64,000 nucleotides of DNA from Papio anubis (GCF_008728515.1 NC_044989.1:81595647-81659646); one strand, 5' to 3'; positions 25,056 through 39,499 are shown, counted from the stretch's first letter. Notes: generated by a model from the letters alone, not told the origin. Translations and numbers: made by a program.

Positions 25056-26845
25056 TCTTTCTCAGATTCATAGAGGAGTCTCTTTTAATATATATGATCA
25101 ATTAATCACTGATTTTTAAAAAATCGTAATATATCTTTCAATACATGCCAGTTTAGAAACATACACATATCTGTAGCAAAGTGACATTGTAAGTAAATAC
25201 AGTACAATTATTATACAGGTCATAGGAATCTAATTTATCAGAATAAAAGCCTTTCTCAGAGAATCACAAAGTGTATAGACATTTTTTTTAAGTGATAAGT
25301 AAAATAAAAACCACAGGACATATCTAAGAGGTATCCTTTCGTCCAATCTGTTCTCTTCATCGATAATTCTATTTTCAAGCTCACAATAGAAGCCCAACTC
25401 TTTCATGAAACCTTCTCACATTTCTCCAATATAACTTTTTTTCTCTCTCTCAGCTATATATTTATAACTCTAAACTTTTACATATGAAAGTCAGTGTATC
25501 TTATCTTAGAAATGTATATAAATTACACCATTTATTCTCTTTGAGTTCTACCATGGATTTTTCAAGTCTTTTTCCCACAGTGCCTAGCATTTTACTTTAT
25601 GAATTAAGTAGCCAATTTATACATATTTAATTAAATATAAAGAATAAACTTTTCTTGATTGTATGCATCTAGTGCATAATAAAGACAGAGTTTATGTTAT
25701 CTGAAACTTTATAAAAGTGATAGGGAATATATATGTATAATATTATATAATGTATCTAGATTAAATAGTATGTATATATATTATTTTATATGTATATTTA
25801 TATAAATAATTTATATAATTGTTGATGTTCTCAGTACAGAGTACACTAAAGCCTGAGTTACCTAGGAATGATAATACATAAACCCAGAAATTACTCAATA
25901 AAGAGAGAGAAGAAGATATTATAGACAAGAGGAACAATTTAGAGTCTTTCTATAATAACAAGAGAACTTGTCATATCTGTATCTTAAAAATCTCTGCATT
26001 CATCCCCAGCTCCTGAACTGTACAGTCCAGCCATAGTTTGTATCTACTAATGGTTTGGGGATTACTTTTCACTCTTTACAGAAGTCTATTTGATCTATGA
26101 TTACATGGCGCTGCCTTTGCTCTGCAGATACCTGGGTAGCTGTGGATCTCTGAAGGGTAGTGACTTTTAGTTGGGGCAAAAAAAGGCCATTGTCACCCTA
26201 CAACTTCTCCAAACTCAAAGAACCAGTGCTTTGCCAATTCTTATTTAACTGTGTGGGTTTCATAGTTTGCCATCTTTTCCTTTATTAACACGTATTTTTA
26301 GTATTTAAAAAATTAACTATCTTCATCTTTTTATCTCCTTTGATCTTCACCTCTAAAAAATATTTCTAGTTCTTTGAGCCTATTCATGCATCCATTGGAA
26401 GATCAAAAGGAATGTGAAAAAGCCAGAGTCAGCCATCTGGAGGATCAATTAAGAATGATAAACTTTTACACAAATGGTCCTTAATCCAGGGATGTATTCT
26501 GCTTCAAAATGACTCTAACATCTGGTCCCTTTGGCAAAAGTAAAGCTAAGAATGAGAGTTATCACCCTGGGTAATTTTGGGAATAACTGTCTTTTTTGGC
26601 TACATTTGGCTAGGGCACCTGTCAGAAGAGAGTAGGGAGAAGTATACTATAGGAAGAATAGCAGTATTTTTGAGAAGCTCAGTGCACAACTTTACAATTG
26701 ATGCCTCTTTGGGTTTTGGAAATGACTTTAAGGAGCCTTTTCCGAAACTTGCAACCTCAACGGCAGTTAAAGGTGGTTCAAATAAACTCCTTCAGTTGAA
26801 AGAAGAGAGAAAGAATAAGATCAAGAAGGGAAGGGATGTGTCCTT
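25056..26845. other. Unassigned intergenic sequence, AT-rich
   Basis: No gene is recognised. The 121-residue plus-strand frame at 26577-26942 is the longest here, but it runs into a reversed LTR from 26850 on and has no recognisable domain. A (TA)-rich patch lies at 25720-25820. Confidence 0.45.
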
Positions 26846-26849
26846 AATC

Positions 26850-27236
26850 TGTATGTACTGCGATAACAAAATACTTGAGACTGAGTTATTTGTAAAGAAT
26901 AGAAACATATTTTCTCATAGTTCTGGAGTCCATGAAGTCTAAAATCAAGGTGCCAGCAGGTTCATTTGTCTTGTGAGGGCTACTTATTGCTTCCAAGATG
27001 ATGCGTTGTTGCTGCATCCTCCAGAAAAAAATAACACTGTGTCCTCACATTGCAGGCCTCACAGTGGAAGGGCAAGCCAGAGGAATGCTGCCTGAAGTCT
27101 CCTTTATAGGACTTTTAATCCCATTCATAAGGAAGCAGCCCTTATGGTATAATCACCTCTTAAAGGAGTGACTTATTAATACTATCACATTGGTAACACC
27201 TGAATTTTGGAGGGGACACATTCGAACCATAGCAGT
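26850..27236 (-). mobile_element. MaLR-type LTR, reverse
   Basis: The phrases aaaatacttgagactgagtt, ttttctcatagttctggagt and, near the end, taatactatcacattgg and ttttggaggggacacattcg follow a reversed MaLR-type LTR. Subfamily not resolved. Confidence 0.65.
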
Positions 27237-27339
27237 TGTTAAGTCAGGAGGAGATTAGGAATACTGCCTTCAGAACCCTTCTTTGCAGCCTGGGGCTCCT
27301 CAGTTTTCATACTCCCAGAAGGTGAGTAGGAGGAGGAAA

Positions 27340-27690
27340 GGATCCTTGTTTTAGTGAGTTCCCCCTGCCATAAAAAAATAGTCAGAGTCTGAGTGGCTTA
27401 AGCAACAGAAAGTATTTTCTCATAGTTCTGGAAGCTAAGAAGTCTAGCATCAAGGTGTGGACCAATTACTGGAAAAGGCTTTCTTCCTGAGCTTTCAGAT
27501 GGCCACCTTCTCACTGTGTCCTCATCTGGTAGAGAGAGAGAAAGCACACTCTCTCATTTCTCTAAGGATATTAATACCATCATGAGGGTTCCCCTTTTGT
27601 GACTTATTTATGTCTAATTACCTCTCAAACATCTCATCACCACACATCAGCTCATTTTGGGGAACATAATTTAGTCCATAGCTATTCTGC
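27340..27690 (-). mobile_element. Second MaLR-type LTR, reverse
   Basis: It has the same general order as the LTR just before it (ttttctcatagttctggaag, then ttaataccatcatgaggg, then cattttggggaacataattt) but differs at many positions. The two lie about 100 bp apart in the same orientation. Confidence 0.65.
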
Positions 27691-28394
27691 ACTAAGAAAA
27701 GGATGTGCCTTTAGTGATGCTGCCACTTTGAACAGATCACTCTATCAGTATGAAATTTTGTTGGCTGATCTGTGAATTGACAATGAAAATTCCTAATCAC
27801 CTGTATGCTGCAGGATGTCCAAATAGCTTGATTTCTTCAACGTATCTGCAGGGGATAACCAAAGTGCCTGTTAAACAATAATTAGAAACTGTAAGAAGTA
27901 TAATATTTCTCTCAGAATCTTAACAAGCTACTGACTTATTTTAATATGTATTTGAGTTTTTCCTCGTTTCTGTCATGATGGTTAATTCAACAGTAAACTG
28001 GGTATGTTGGATATCTGGAGTCTGATATCTGACCCTTAACATATATTACTATTTCAAGCTGCAAGGTGGTTTTCCACCTCTTTCATGATACAAGCTGCCT
28101 TTGCTTTTGTTGTCTCCCCAGACATTTTATGAGGTTCCATCAATGATGGAAACAAGTTGAGTTTCTCCTAGCTGATTTTTGCCTGCAACGTTCTCTAATA
28201 TATATCTAAGCCATACTGTTTCTCTAGGATTATGTCAACGTGTTTCCCATTGGAGCTGTGAAGATATGTGGATAAATCCTCAAACATCTATGTGGGAAAT
28301 AAGCTGGGGAGAGGCATATAAGATAGAATTTTAAGTCCTTTATTCAGGAGACAATGCCTTCTTTCTTATGCCCTGGAATAGAAGCACCACAGCA
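27691..28394. other. Unassigned intergenic sequence
   Basis: No gene or named element seen. Confidence 0.5.
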
Positions 28395-28545
28395 CAGACT
28401 TGGGCCTAAATTTGCAAAGCCACTTGTATGTACTTGCTGTGGAACCTCAAATAACTCGTCTAAATTTTTTGAGCACATTTCCTTATCCATGAAATGTAGT
28501 TATAATACCTATTTTGCAGTTACCAATATATATAAAAATAGATGA
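28395..28545 (+). mobile_element. MIR SINE, forward
   Basis: The core phrases (aataactcgtctaaattttt, then cacatttccttatccatg) and the following region follow the forward MIR consensus. The short 28354-28545 frame is incidental. Confidence 0.65.
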
Positions 28546-30727
28546 ATTATGTTCTATATAATTTATGGTCTTCAACAAATAGTATTATTTATGAAAATTA
28601 TTTCATCATTATTGCCATCTTCATCATGATCATCATTATCATTGTCACTTAAGGACTCATAAGCTCAAACATCTGAGGAAGTTTTATTACACTTATTATA
28701 ACATGGGCACCAAATATTGGAATTTTCGTGGAAGTTGGAGTATGTGTTTGGAATTAATTATATGGACATTTTTGCCTCAGAGAAATAATATAAACTTTCT
28801 GGGTTTATTTCTTTTTTTCTAGGCTAATAATTTCCTATGTATAAACATTTGTTTTTCAAAAATAAAAAGTTACATAAGCATGCAAACTGAAACCCCTGTT
28901 TTTGGTGGGACATGTTTCACTTTTGCAAGGAGAATTGTCTTAAAAGGGAAGCCAAACTATGGTAAATCCTCATATTTTTCTAGATCACAGCCACAATATA
29001 GTGTCACATCAATTATATTAATTTACTTTGCCATTATTTGGCCAGACATAAAGATTCTGCAGAAAAACTGCATTTGGACTGGCATATTATTTGGAATTGC
29101 CTGAAAGGATGGAGAATCAAGAAATTGTTATCAAGACCAGTTTGCTATTCAACAAATGGGGAGTTATTCACCAATCCATTCTGTTTTATAATACATTGGG
29201 TGTTCACTAATGTTCATCTTATTTATTTTCTTTACCCAAGAAAGTTGGTGTTTCTAAATTCCTATTTACCAGAGTAAGCTTTATCCAGTTTCTAAGGCCA
29301 GGACTGAAGTATTTAAATCCTCCCCAATTTAAGTCTAAGGATTTCAACATCATTACCTTCTACTCATCAGCTATCTTTAACTTGTGAGTACCCAAGTCCT
29401 GATAACCAAGACTTGCTTTGTTCCTGGAACTATAGTCCATGTTGTAGTTCTTATAACTGCTATTTTTTTTCCCCCTTAGACTAGATGTTCTGCCTTTATA
29501 AACTGTATAACATCTAAATTTCTCTTAAGTATAGAGCCTCTGATGGCACTTGCCCTATGACCTACTCACAGATTCCACAGTGCCAACTGCTTGCCTCCAA
29601 CTTGAATGTGCAGAATTGTCAGATCTGATTAGATTTGCTTATAGGTGGATCTCTGATCTGTGATTAAGAACTCTTGATTTTCCCCCTGCACACTGTGCTG
29701 TAATTTATCCTAAACCTTTGGCCTGGTCAGCCCTCAGTTCTGGCTATTTCTTTTTCATGTATGTGTGTGTGTGTGTATATATGTGTATATATACACATTA
29801 TATATATAAACACACACATTATATATATTATGTATATATAATTCTAATCATACATAAATTAGCATGTATATATGATTCTAATTTGTAATTTCTAACTCTG
29901 CCAATTCACTCTATTCTTTTGCAATTAACAAGCTTTTCCTTAAAAATTCGAGGTCTAAACCATAAATGGGCTTCATTACATCTTATCCCAAATTACTTTG
30001 AATAGGAATTTGGGATATGAAACTGTGAATAGGTAGGCAATCTGGTGCTGGAGTTGAGATGGAATGAAGGAGCAGAAATTATATTGTGCCTTGAGTTATG
30101 AAACATCAAAGTAGGATTACTTTTTTCCAACTCCAGGTTCCAGAAACTTTGCCATTCTCTATATGAATCCATGGCTGCATTGAGCTATGATCCATTGCTG
30201 AGAACATGATTCTGAGTTCTTTTATGGAAGTCTATCATGTTATTAATCACAGAGAATGTGTCTTAACACTGGAACTTCAAATTAACATTCCTATGGAATG
30301 GAATGGGTAATTAGTGGGTTACACTAATGAACAGAATGGGTAATTAGTGAGCCAAGAAGATTCATGATTTGTAAATTAAAGCATAGGGTACAGCAAACAT
30401 GGTGACTTAATTATTGACACATTTTTCTTACACTTATGCTTAATCTTTTCTGTTTGAGCCTTCCTCATTCTCACTGTAATACCAGGAAATGAGTGAAAGG
30501 ACCCCTCCTTTATGACACAAAGAGTTGAATTAGGCTTAGCTTTCTACTCACCACCACATTTTCCCTGGACCTCTTTCAGAGAATTATCTGACCCAATAAC
30601 TGAATGGGTTTTTCCATTTATAAATCCTTTGTAACTCTAAACGTTTACTCAGTGTGCTGTCCCAGTTTTATACTCCTGATAATGCTATTCTGCCAATGAC
30701 CAACACAGAACTCCTCCTATCTATGGG

Positions 30728-30728
<1 letters not shown>
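28546..30728. other. Unassigned intergenic sequence with a microsatellite
   Basis: No gene seen. A composite (GT)/(TA)/(CA) microsatellite lies at 29757-29850, and an ATC-rich patch lies at about 28605-28650. Confidence 0.5.
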
Positions 30729-30780
<52 letters not shown>

Positions 30781-30784
30781 TGTG
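30729..30784. repeat. (TG)n microsatellite
   Basis: About 28 TG units with one TA interruption near 30773. Confidence 0.97.
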
Positions 30785-30938
30785 AGCATCATGTGGCAAT
30801 TTCCGTTGTTGCAGTAGCTACCTATTGAGTTATAAGCGGGAGAAAATACAAATTAAACAATTTCTAACATCAAATGAGTTACCTCCAGGAGTTTAGCATC
30901 TTACAGACTGTGCTAGAGGCTCCTGCCACATGTCTAGC

Positions 30939-31778
30939 TTTTTAAAAAACTAATGAATTTATTTCTTTACACATAGCTGAAAGTAATGTTACAGTACAGA
31001 AGTTATTTACAACTGTGCAGTAATGTGTTGCAAACTAAATTATCTAGAAGGCAGCAAAAGTACATTGTGAAGGTATATAAAACTGTACAGCGTTTATAGA
31101 TACACTTTGTAAATGATTATTGGCTCTGTAGTGTTTCAAGTTATGTTCTCAGAAAGATAAACAAAATGCCCAAGATTAAAGGAAAAAAGATACAAACCAC
31201 GTGGATTTGACTCCATTAAAAACACTACGGGGGTCCTGGTTCTGTGTCCCTCTGCCTGGGCAGGTGGCATGGCCAACGCCCTGCTCCGCACCAGGTCCTA
31301 AGCCCACTCGGAGGCCGTTGCAGCTCTGTGGCAACAGGACCATGGCTGGGACTGCACTCCTGCCCCTCTGACCTGGAGGTCACCGTTTGTGAGAGATAGA
31401 CACCTTAATTTTATTTTCTTTAGTTGATCAGAATAGAGCAAAAATTTTTTTAAAAATCCACTCCGTTCTCCACCTCCTGAAATGCCTCTGCAGTTGGTTG
31501 GAGAAAAGGGCCCGAAAGTCACCGTTTTCAGACAGAAGTTGCCATGTGTGCGCCCGGCACAAGGAGCTTTGCCCCCGCCGCGGCAACTGGTGGACAAGAG
31601 ACGTGTTTCACCTCCCCAACGTCTGGAGCAGTCTGGAAGAGATGGAGATTTTTTGGCCTAGTGCAGTGTCTCTCGGGGTCTCTACTCACCCGGGTGGACA
31701 TGGCGCTCCCTCCTTGGCCCCTGGGGCTCAGCAGCAGCCATGCAGCCCTCGCCTGCATCCTGTGGTCATCCCCTGGTG
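30939..31778 (-). pseudogene. ANKRD11: 3' UTR part of the ANKRD11 retrocopy
   Basis: This lies downstream (leftward) of the TGA at 31779-31781 and ends at a short T run (30939-30943) that represents the decayed poly-A tail. The roughly 840-bp length fits what I recall of the parent's 3' UTR. The GC-rich half next to the stop and the AT-rich outer half have no coding content. Confidence 0.8.
30958..30963 (-). promoter_or_regulatory. Poly-A signal of the ANKRD11 retrocopy
   Basis: AATAAA on the minus strand lies about 15 bases from the short A run at the copy's 3' end, matching a retrotransposed mRNA. Confidence 0.8.
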
Positions 31779-31862
31779 TCACACCGGCAACAAAATAAAG
31801 TCGTCGTTGACGTCGACCATAGGCACGTAGAAGGAGGGCACCTTGTTCACGCACAGGGACTA

Positions 31863-32677
<815 letters not shown>

Positions 32678-34045
32678 CTACTTACTCTGATTCACGAGCA
32701 TCTGCAAGTTCCTGGTCATGTGCTGAGGGTTCTCCCCCACTCTGGGTACTTTCGGGGCTTCGGCCGTGAGTTTTGGTTCTGTGGCTTCTTGGTGGATGCT
32801 GCACGGAGGGCCTTCGGCTGGGGCGGCAGGACTGGAGGCCTCAGTGTTGTCCTGGGGGCCAGCACTGTCCACAGCCTGGGCTTGTGCCACAGTGTCCATG
32901 GAGGGTGGGGGGCGTTAGGGGCACAAAGAGATGCGGCGGGGCGGCGGGGGCTTCAGCCTTGACCCCCTGGTCTCCGCTCCCCAGTGGACACTGTTCAGGG
33001 GGAACGGGCGTGGGCTCCATGCTGGAGTCCAGATCCCCAGAGGCCCTCTCTTCTGGCACTGCCTCTGCCTCCGTAGCTTCTAGAGCCGCATCCAGCTTGG
33101 GCTCCTCTGTGGGGAGCTGGGTGGAGGCCTGGTCGGGAGGCAGTGCTGGCTGCTCCTCAGCGACTAAGGCGGAAAGATCCCTACAGTTTACGACCACGGG
33201 GCCCCTGGAGAGATCTTTTCTGAAGGAACAAGACTTTCTTATACGGGTTCTGTTTCAACATCTGGGACATCTTTAGTCTGCAAGGGAAGCTCCGGCAGTG
33301 AGAAGGACCACAGGTCCAGGTCGTCTTCGGGGCTGGCAAAGGCGTCTGCCCAGGGCACCAGATCCACCTGGCCGAGGGTAGACAGGCTGTGGCTGTTGTC
33401 CAGGAAGCTATTTTCCAGGGGTTCCAGAGCCTCCACCTGAGCCACAGCCTCAGGGGCCATGTCCAGCGGAGCTTCCAGAAGTCACTTGCAGTTGCTGAAG
33501 AAGGACTCCAGCCCGGAGGGAGGGGCTTAAGGAGCCGCCTCTGAGGTAGAGATGGAGGCGGGGATGGCTTCTGCCCAGTCTTTGACGTCCTCCAGTCCTG
33601 GCTCAGCGATGGGCAGAGTGTTCCAGGAGAGAGGCGGAAGTGGGGTGGGTATGGCACCTCTGAGGTGCTGAAAGGCCCTGGGGCTGCAGAGTGGAGGGAA
33701 TCTGCAGAGCAGAAATATTTCGGGGACTCAGAGAATCTTTGTGGAGACTTCAGCAGAAGGTCTGAGCCCACAGGCCAGCTGACAGGGTTTTCAGAGGCGC
33801 TCCCGATCAGACTAGAAGCAAGGGTCTGCTCGGCGGGGTGGGTCCACTCGACAGGCTCCTCTGTAATGATGGTGCTGACCCTCGTCTAGCGGCTCCAGGT
33901 AACTGGGCTCTGGGGGGATGATGGGGGCCGTAGCCTGCTGGTCCTCGGTGGCGTTCAGGTACGGAGGAATGGCCCCTTCGAGGGAAGGAACCAACAGCTT
34001 ATCTCTGGGGGAAGGGCAAGGTTTTGCTTGTAAACTTGAGAAGAC

Positions 34046-34219
34046 GCCCTCTGTAGATGGGGTGACAGTGACAATGGCAGAGCATCGACTTTGGGCGATG
34101 GGAGATCATAGTCTGTGGAATATTACCCTGAGGCCCTCTGTAGATGGGGTGACAGTGACAATGGCAGAGCACCGACTTTGGGCGATGGGAGGTCATAGTC
34201 TGTGGAATATTACCCTTAG
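34046..34219. repeat. 87-bp tandem duplication inside the retrocopy
   Basis: Bases 34046-34132 and 34133-34219 are adjacent copies differing at about three positions. The period is 87 bp (29 codons). It lies in a proline/valine-rich part of the ANKRD11 reading frame, which I recall as single-copy in the parent. Confidence 0.95.
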
Positions 34220-34670
34220 GACAAGCAAGCAAATTTCTCCGTGGGAACCAGGGGCAGGGGCGCCCTGTCTTCCATCTGGTGCGGCAGGGTAGCGTCGTAG
34301 CTGGAGGCGGCAGGAACACTCTGCTGCCTGAAGAGCTTGTCTTCCACTCTGAATTCATCCTAGGGAGTCCTCCTAATATCGACAGAAACCGACCGGTAAA
34401 TGTTTGTGGAGAGAGTCTTGGCAGGAGCCTGGCTGGCATCTTCCGAAAGCCCACTTGATGTCACGGAGAACTTGTCAAAAAAGGAGGGGGACAGGCGCTG
34501 GAAGGGGCAGTGGGCACAGACGTGGAGTTCTGGGAGTCGGCGCAGTCGAACACAAGGTCCGTGTAGTCATCGGCGCTGCAGGAGGGGGTCCTGGGCGTGT
34601 GCATCACCTCCTCGTAGCTGGGGCAGGACAGCACCGACGTAGGGGTGGGCACGCCAGTAGGTCGGCTCTA

Positions 34671-35114
<444 letters not shown>

Positions 35115-37390
35115 TCATCTTCATAGAGTCGCCCTTTTCTTTCTCTGCACTGTCCTTGAATTTCTCCTTCAGTTTGGCCTCCCTGAGACTTGGGTCCTCC
35201 TCCCTGGACTTGTCTTTGAGCAGGCGGGGAGGGCTGTCCTTGTCCCTGGCAGTGGGCTTCTCCTGGGTCCCTGTGATGCCTCAGAAACCAGTCTGCATGC
35301 CTGTTCCGGTGCCTCTTCTTCTCCTCTGTCAGTTTCTCCCTACGTTTCTGTCTTATTCTTCTCTTTTAGGATGTTGATGGTACTAAATCCATAAGGCTTT
35401 AGTTCCTTTTCTATTTTCTTGGAAGGTTCTCTCTCCTAATCACTTTTATCTTTCTTTCTGGTAGAAAATAATTCAATGGTTTTATCTAACCCATCTTCTA
35501 TGTCAGCTTTCATGTAAGAAACTCCATAAGCAACCACCTCAGAAAGTCCTTTTCATACTGGCCAGAGTCCTTCCAAGCCCTCCTTGTAATCTCTGCCCTT
35601 CGCTTTCTTCTCAGCCTTTTCTTTCTTGGCTTTCTCTCTCAGTAGTGGCTCTTCTTATATGAGGATGAGGATGAGTAGTGTCTGTGCCTCTCCTTCTCTT
35701 TCAGCTTCTCCAGGAGGCAGGTGCTCTCCCTGGCCTCCTCCTATGCAGGTGGCTGCTTGAGACAGACCTCCAGGAAGGCAGTCAGCCCTGGCTCCTGCTC
35801 TCAGTCCATGAAGCTGTCAGAGGAGACCTCACTGATTTTATCATTGGAGTGTTCTCTGTACTCATGGAGAGCTTCTTCTTCTAACTTTTCAATCAGGCTT
35901 TTTTCTGTGTCCGCACTTCTCAAGGACATCCTCTCCTTGGAATGTTCTTTATCCAACTTCTCTTTGTGTTTGCCTTTAGCCTTGTCTTCAACAGAGTGTT
36001 TCTTTTCAGCCTTCTCAGGGAGCTTCTGTTTATTTTTCTTATCTTGCGTGAAATCCACTGAAGCTCTTTCCTTGCTGTCCTTATACTTTTCTGGTACTTT
36101 GTCCTTCTCCTTGTGCTTTTCAAGGACTTTCTCTTTTTTGTCTCTCACCCCGTCGGCAGCCCCTCTGTCCTTTCTCTTGGCTTTGGGGTTCTTGTCCTTT
36201 TGCCTCTCAGGGTGCTGCTCCTCAGAAGAGGACTTCCTGTGTCTGTCAGAGGCCTGGGCCTCCTGCCCTTCCTCCTTCTCCTGGAGGCCATCCACCCTCT
36301 GCAAGTGGCTGACCTCTCTGATCTTGAACCCACTCCCTGTGTAGTCGTCTTTGTCATCCACACTCTCTTCTGTGAATACGTCTGCAATGTACCAGCTTTT
36401 CTCCTTGCCTTTCCTGTCATTTTTGTTTTGTTTTGTTTTTTCAGAGAAGTCTTCTGAGGTAATCCCAGGGAAAGTCTTCTCCTTTTTCTCTTTCCCTTGG
36501 TCAAGAAACGCTTTCCTTTCTTTGTCTTTGCCATGTGTGTCTTTATGTGTTTTCCTTGGTATCTTGGTATTTTTTTCTCTTTAAAACATTTATCAAATTC
36601 TTTGTCCTTCTGACATTTTTCGAGGAGAGATTTCTTACTTTTATCCTTGTTACTGGACTTTTGTTTGTATTTTTCTGGTTTTGTTTTCTCCTTCCTTTCC
36701 TTATCAAGGCTGTCCTTCTTCTCTCACGCTGGGTGGTGTGGTTCCCATGGCTCCAGGCCCTTCCCAAAGTCGCAGTCAGACTTTTCCTTGAAGACCATCT
36801 GGCAACCACACTCCTTCAGCTCTTCCCGGTGTGCGGTGTGCCTCCTCTGACTTGGCCCTGCTGTCCCTGCGCTCCTTGGAGCTCTGGAGGGTGTCCTTTC
36901 TGTCCCGCCTGGCCTCTGCGGACTTTCTTTCTTCTTCTTGTGGTTTTCCGAAAGGTAACCGGGGACACTTGACGCTTTTCAGTCTGGCCTTTTCTCAAAG
37001 AGTTTTTATCCAAATAGTCCCTGTCCTTTCGGAAGACGGGCTCTCTGTAGTCTTGTTTCTTCCGGGCCCTGCTGTCCTGCTTACTCTCCTGGCTGTCCTC
37101 TTTCACTGTTTCCAAGATCAACTTGGCCACAGAGTCATTCTTCAATCCCTGTAGTCTGTCACTGCAGAGTCCTAGCTGTCCCCCACTTTGAAATCAAAGG
37201 ATGAATTGGACAAGTCAAAAAACCACCAATTTTGCTGATCGCCAGAAAGGCTAAATTTGGTGTCTTCACTCTCCAGAAACTGATTTTTATTAAAATATTC
37301 ATCAAAAGCAGAATCTTCCCTATAAACTTTTTCTTGAGTTTTTCTTTATCTTCTTTAAAAGTCTCCTTCTCTTTTGAAATGTTGTCCTTT

Positions 37391-37708
37391 TTTTTTTGTT
37401 GTTGTTTTTTCCAGACAGAGTCTCACTCTGCACCCAGGCTGGAGTGCAGTGGCACAATCTCGGTTCACTGCAAGCTCCCGCCTACAGGTTTCACGCCATT
37501 CTCCTGCCTCAGCCTCCCAAGTAGCTGGGACTACAGGCGCCTGCTACCACGCCCGCCTATTTTTTTTTTTTTTTTTGTATTTTTAAGTAGAGACGGGGTT
37601 TCACCGTGTTAGCCAGGATGGTCTCTATCTCCTGACCTCATGATCCGCCCACCTCGGCCTCCCAAAGTGCTGGGATTACAGGCATGAGTCACCGCTCCCG
37701 GCCTGTCC
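37391..37708 (-). mobile_element. Alu SINE inserted in the ANKRD11 retrocopy
   Basis: A reversed Alu with T tail at 37389-37410, an internal T run at 37560-37577 and reversed head ending tcccggcc near 37703. It splits the retrocopy between the codons for a DLKED-like segment and the following KEKE-rich segment, with short ggaca-type repeats at both edges. It therefore inserted after the retrocopy. Confidence 0.95.
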
Positions 37709-39006
37709 TCTTTTAAATCATTCTTTTTCTCTAATTTTTAGGGCTGGTGTTTTGACTTCTTCTTTCTCTACTCTTTATACAGTCTCAGTTTTTGTTCTTT
37801 TGAAGACTTTTCATTCAGAGATTTCTCCTTTTCTGTTTTATTCCAACAGTCTTTCTCTTCTTGGAAAGATCTGCTGATGTCTTTGTTCATGTCTTTGATT
37901 CTCTTCAGTGATTTTTCATCTTTGGAGACCTTATGATCTCATCTTTACGGAGCCATTCTTTCTCTCCTGATTTCATTTTGCTAAGTTTCTCTTCTTTTTT
38001 AAAGTGGTCTTGATCATGCTTTAACACTTTTATTTTCAGTAGAAATATCATTCTCTAAAAGTATAGCCTTATCTGACTTTTGCTTGTAGTCATCTTATTC
38101 ATATGTAAAACTTTTCAATTTCAGCTCTTGGCTGATAGAACACTGTCCCTTCTCCTTGTTTTTGTGTTTTTGTTTTGTTTTATGTTTTTTGACAGCTTTC
38201 CCCTTCTTGTCCATCTTGAGGAGGGTGCCTCTGTGCTGGAGAGGAAGGGGCTTCTCTTCTCGGACAGGGAGCCCTGCAGCCTGCCCAGCTTCCTGTGCTC
38301 CTGCTGCTTCCTCACTGGCTTCAGCAATTCCACACTGGAGCCCTCAGAGGAGTAATCAGACTCGCTTGTCAGTCTTTCCATGTGGAGTCTGATAAAGAAC
38401 TGACCTCTGACCAAGCCAGGAGAGAAACGGTTTTCCAGTTGTCTGTCTGCCAGTGCTTGGTGTGCTGGTCTGTGTGGTTGGGGTTCTGCTTCTGGGTGGC
38501 AGAGCCCCCTTGAGATGAGGTGGAGGGAGCGGACAGGGAGATGAACAGGGAGGGGTCCTTCAGCACCAGTGGGGACCCCTTGAGGCAGCTGGAGCTCCCC
38601 ACGGAGTCCCTGTCACCCTCCCTACTCTTTGAGGACTCACTCTCCAACTCTGAGGAACAGAACTTGTCGATCCATTTTCCAAAGCGAACCTCTCTGCCTT
38701 TTGTTTCTTTCCTTCACTTCTTTTTCATTTGATTTTATTTGTCCTTCTGCTGCTTGGCATTAGAAGCCTCTTGTGTCTTACTACCAGGCAATATCGTATG
38801 TGCCGAGAGTCTCAGCTTCTCTCCTGTCCCCATGGTGACACTCACATCCTCCTCGTCTGATGTGTCTGACGGGATATGATGGGATGCTTTCTTTTGTGCA
38901 ATAGTGTTATTTTCAGTGTAACTTTTAACCTCCATTTTGGGTGTAGAGGTAAAACTATTGGATTTCGTTTCATTTCTTTTCTGTAATATTTTTTCAACAG
39001 ATGCAC

Positions 39007-39113
39007 CTTTCTCTTCTATTTCAGAGACTATTCTTTTTCTTTCTCTTCTATTTCAGAGACTATTTCTTTCTCTTCTATTCAGAGCACCTTTCTCTTCTAT
39101 TTCAGTGACTCAT
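39007..39113. repeat. Imperfect tandem repeat at the 5' end of the retrocopy
   Basis: The phrase tttctcttctatttcagaga recurs about four times with spacers of different length (starting near 39008, 39038, 39068 and 39088). In the retrocopy's sense it encodes EIEEK-like units. Only the first unit joins the ANKRD11 sequence in frame; the others look like added copies. Confidence 0.85.
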
Positions 39114-39495
39114 AGATATATGGTAAAAAATAAAAAATAGTGTCTTAGATGGCTTCTTCTACTCTTTCAACAACCTTCTTTCTAATTATGGCTACTTACC
39201 ACTTCTCTGCTTTCATGAATATCTAACTTGTGTTCAATAACCACAAAGTATCAATATCAGCTAATACCTATTCTACATCTTGCAAATAAATAGTGGGATT
39301 TTATATGCTACTTTAGGCTAGTGTGAAAAGAATCTTACATGTTTCACTTATATTATTAAGTTCTAATCACTTTTTAACTTAACAGTTTCCCTAAAGAAAA
39401 TACAAGCTTCAAGATAGCACCACCAACAAAAAGTCAATTTTGTATGTCTACCTTCTTGTAATAGAGTGAATTATTGTTTCCAATTCATCAGTTCC
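39114..39495. other. Unassigned intergenic sequence
   Basis: No gene or named element seen between the retrocopy's 5' end and the next LTR. Confidence 0.5.
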
Positions 39496-39499
39496 ATGT

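Noticed and set aside
26577..26942. 121-residue frame as a candidate novel gene
   Set aside because: Its last third runs into a reversed MaLR LTR, and the first part has no recognisable domain or splice context.
32678..32692. GTAAGT-type splice donor on the minus strand in the ANKRD11 copy
   Set aside because: It arises by point changes in a coding stretch; ANKRD11 similarity resumes at once on the other side, with only a small deletion.
35729..36344. 207-residue Leu/Ser/Phe-rich plus-strand frame that looks like a membrane protein
   Set aside because: It is the antisense of the Lys/Glu-rich ANKRD11 region; Lys and Glu codons read as Phe, Leu and Ser on the opposite strand.
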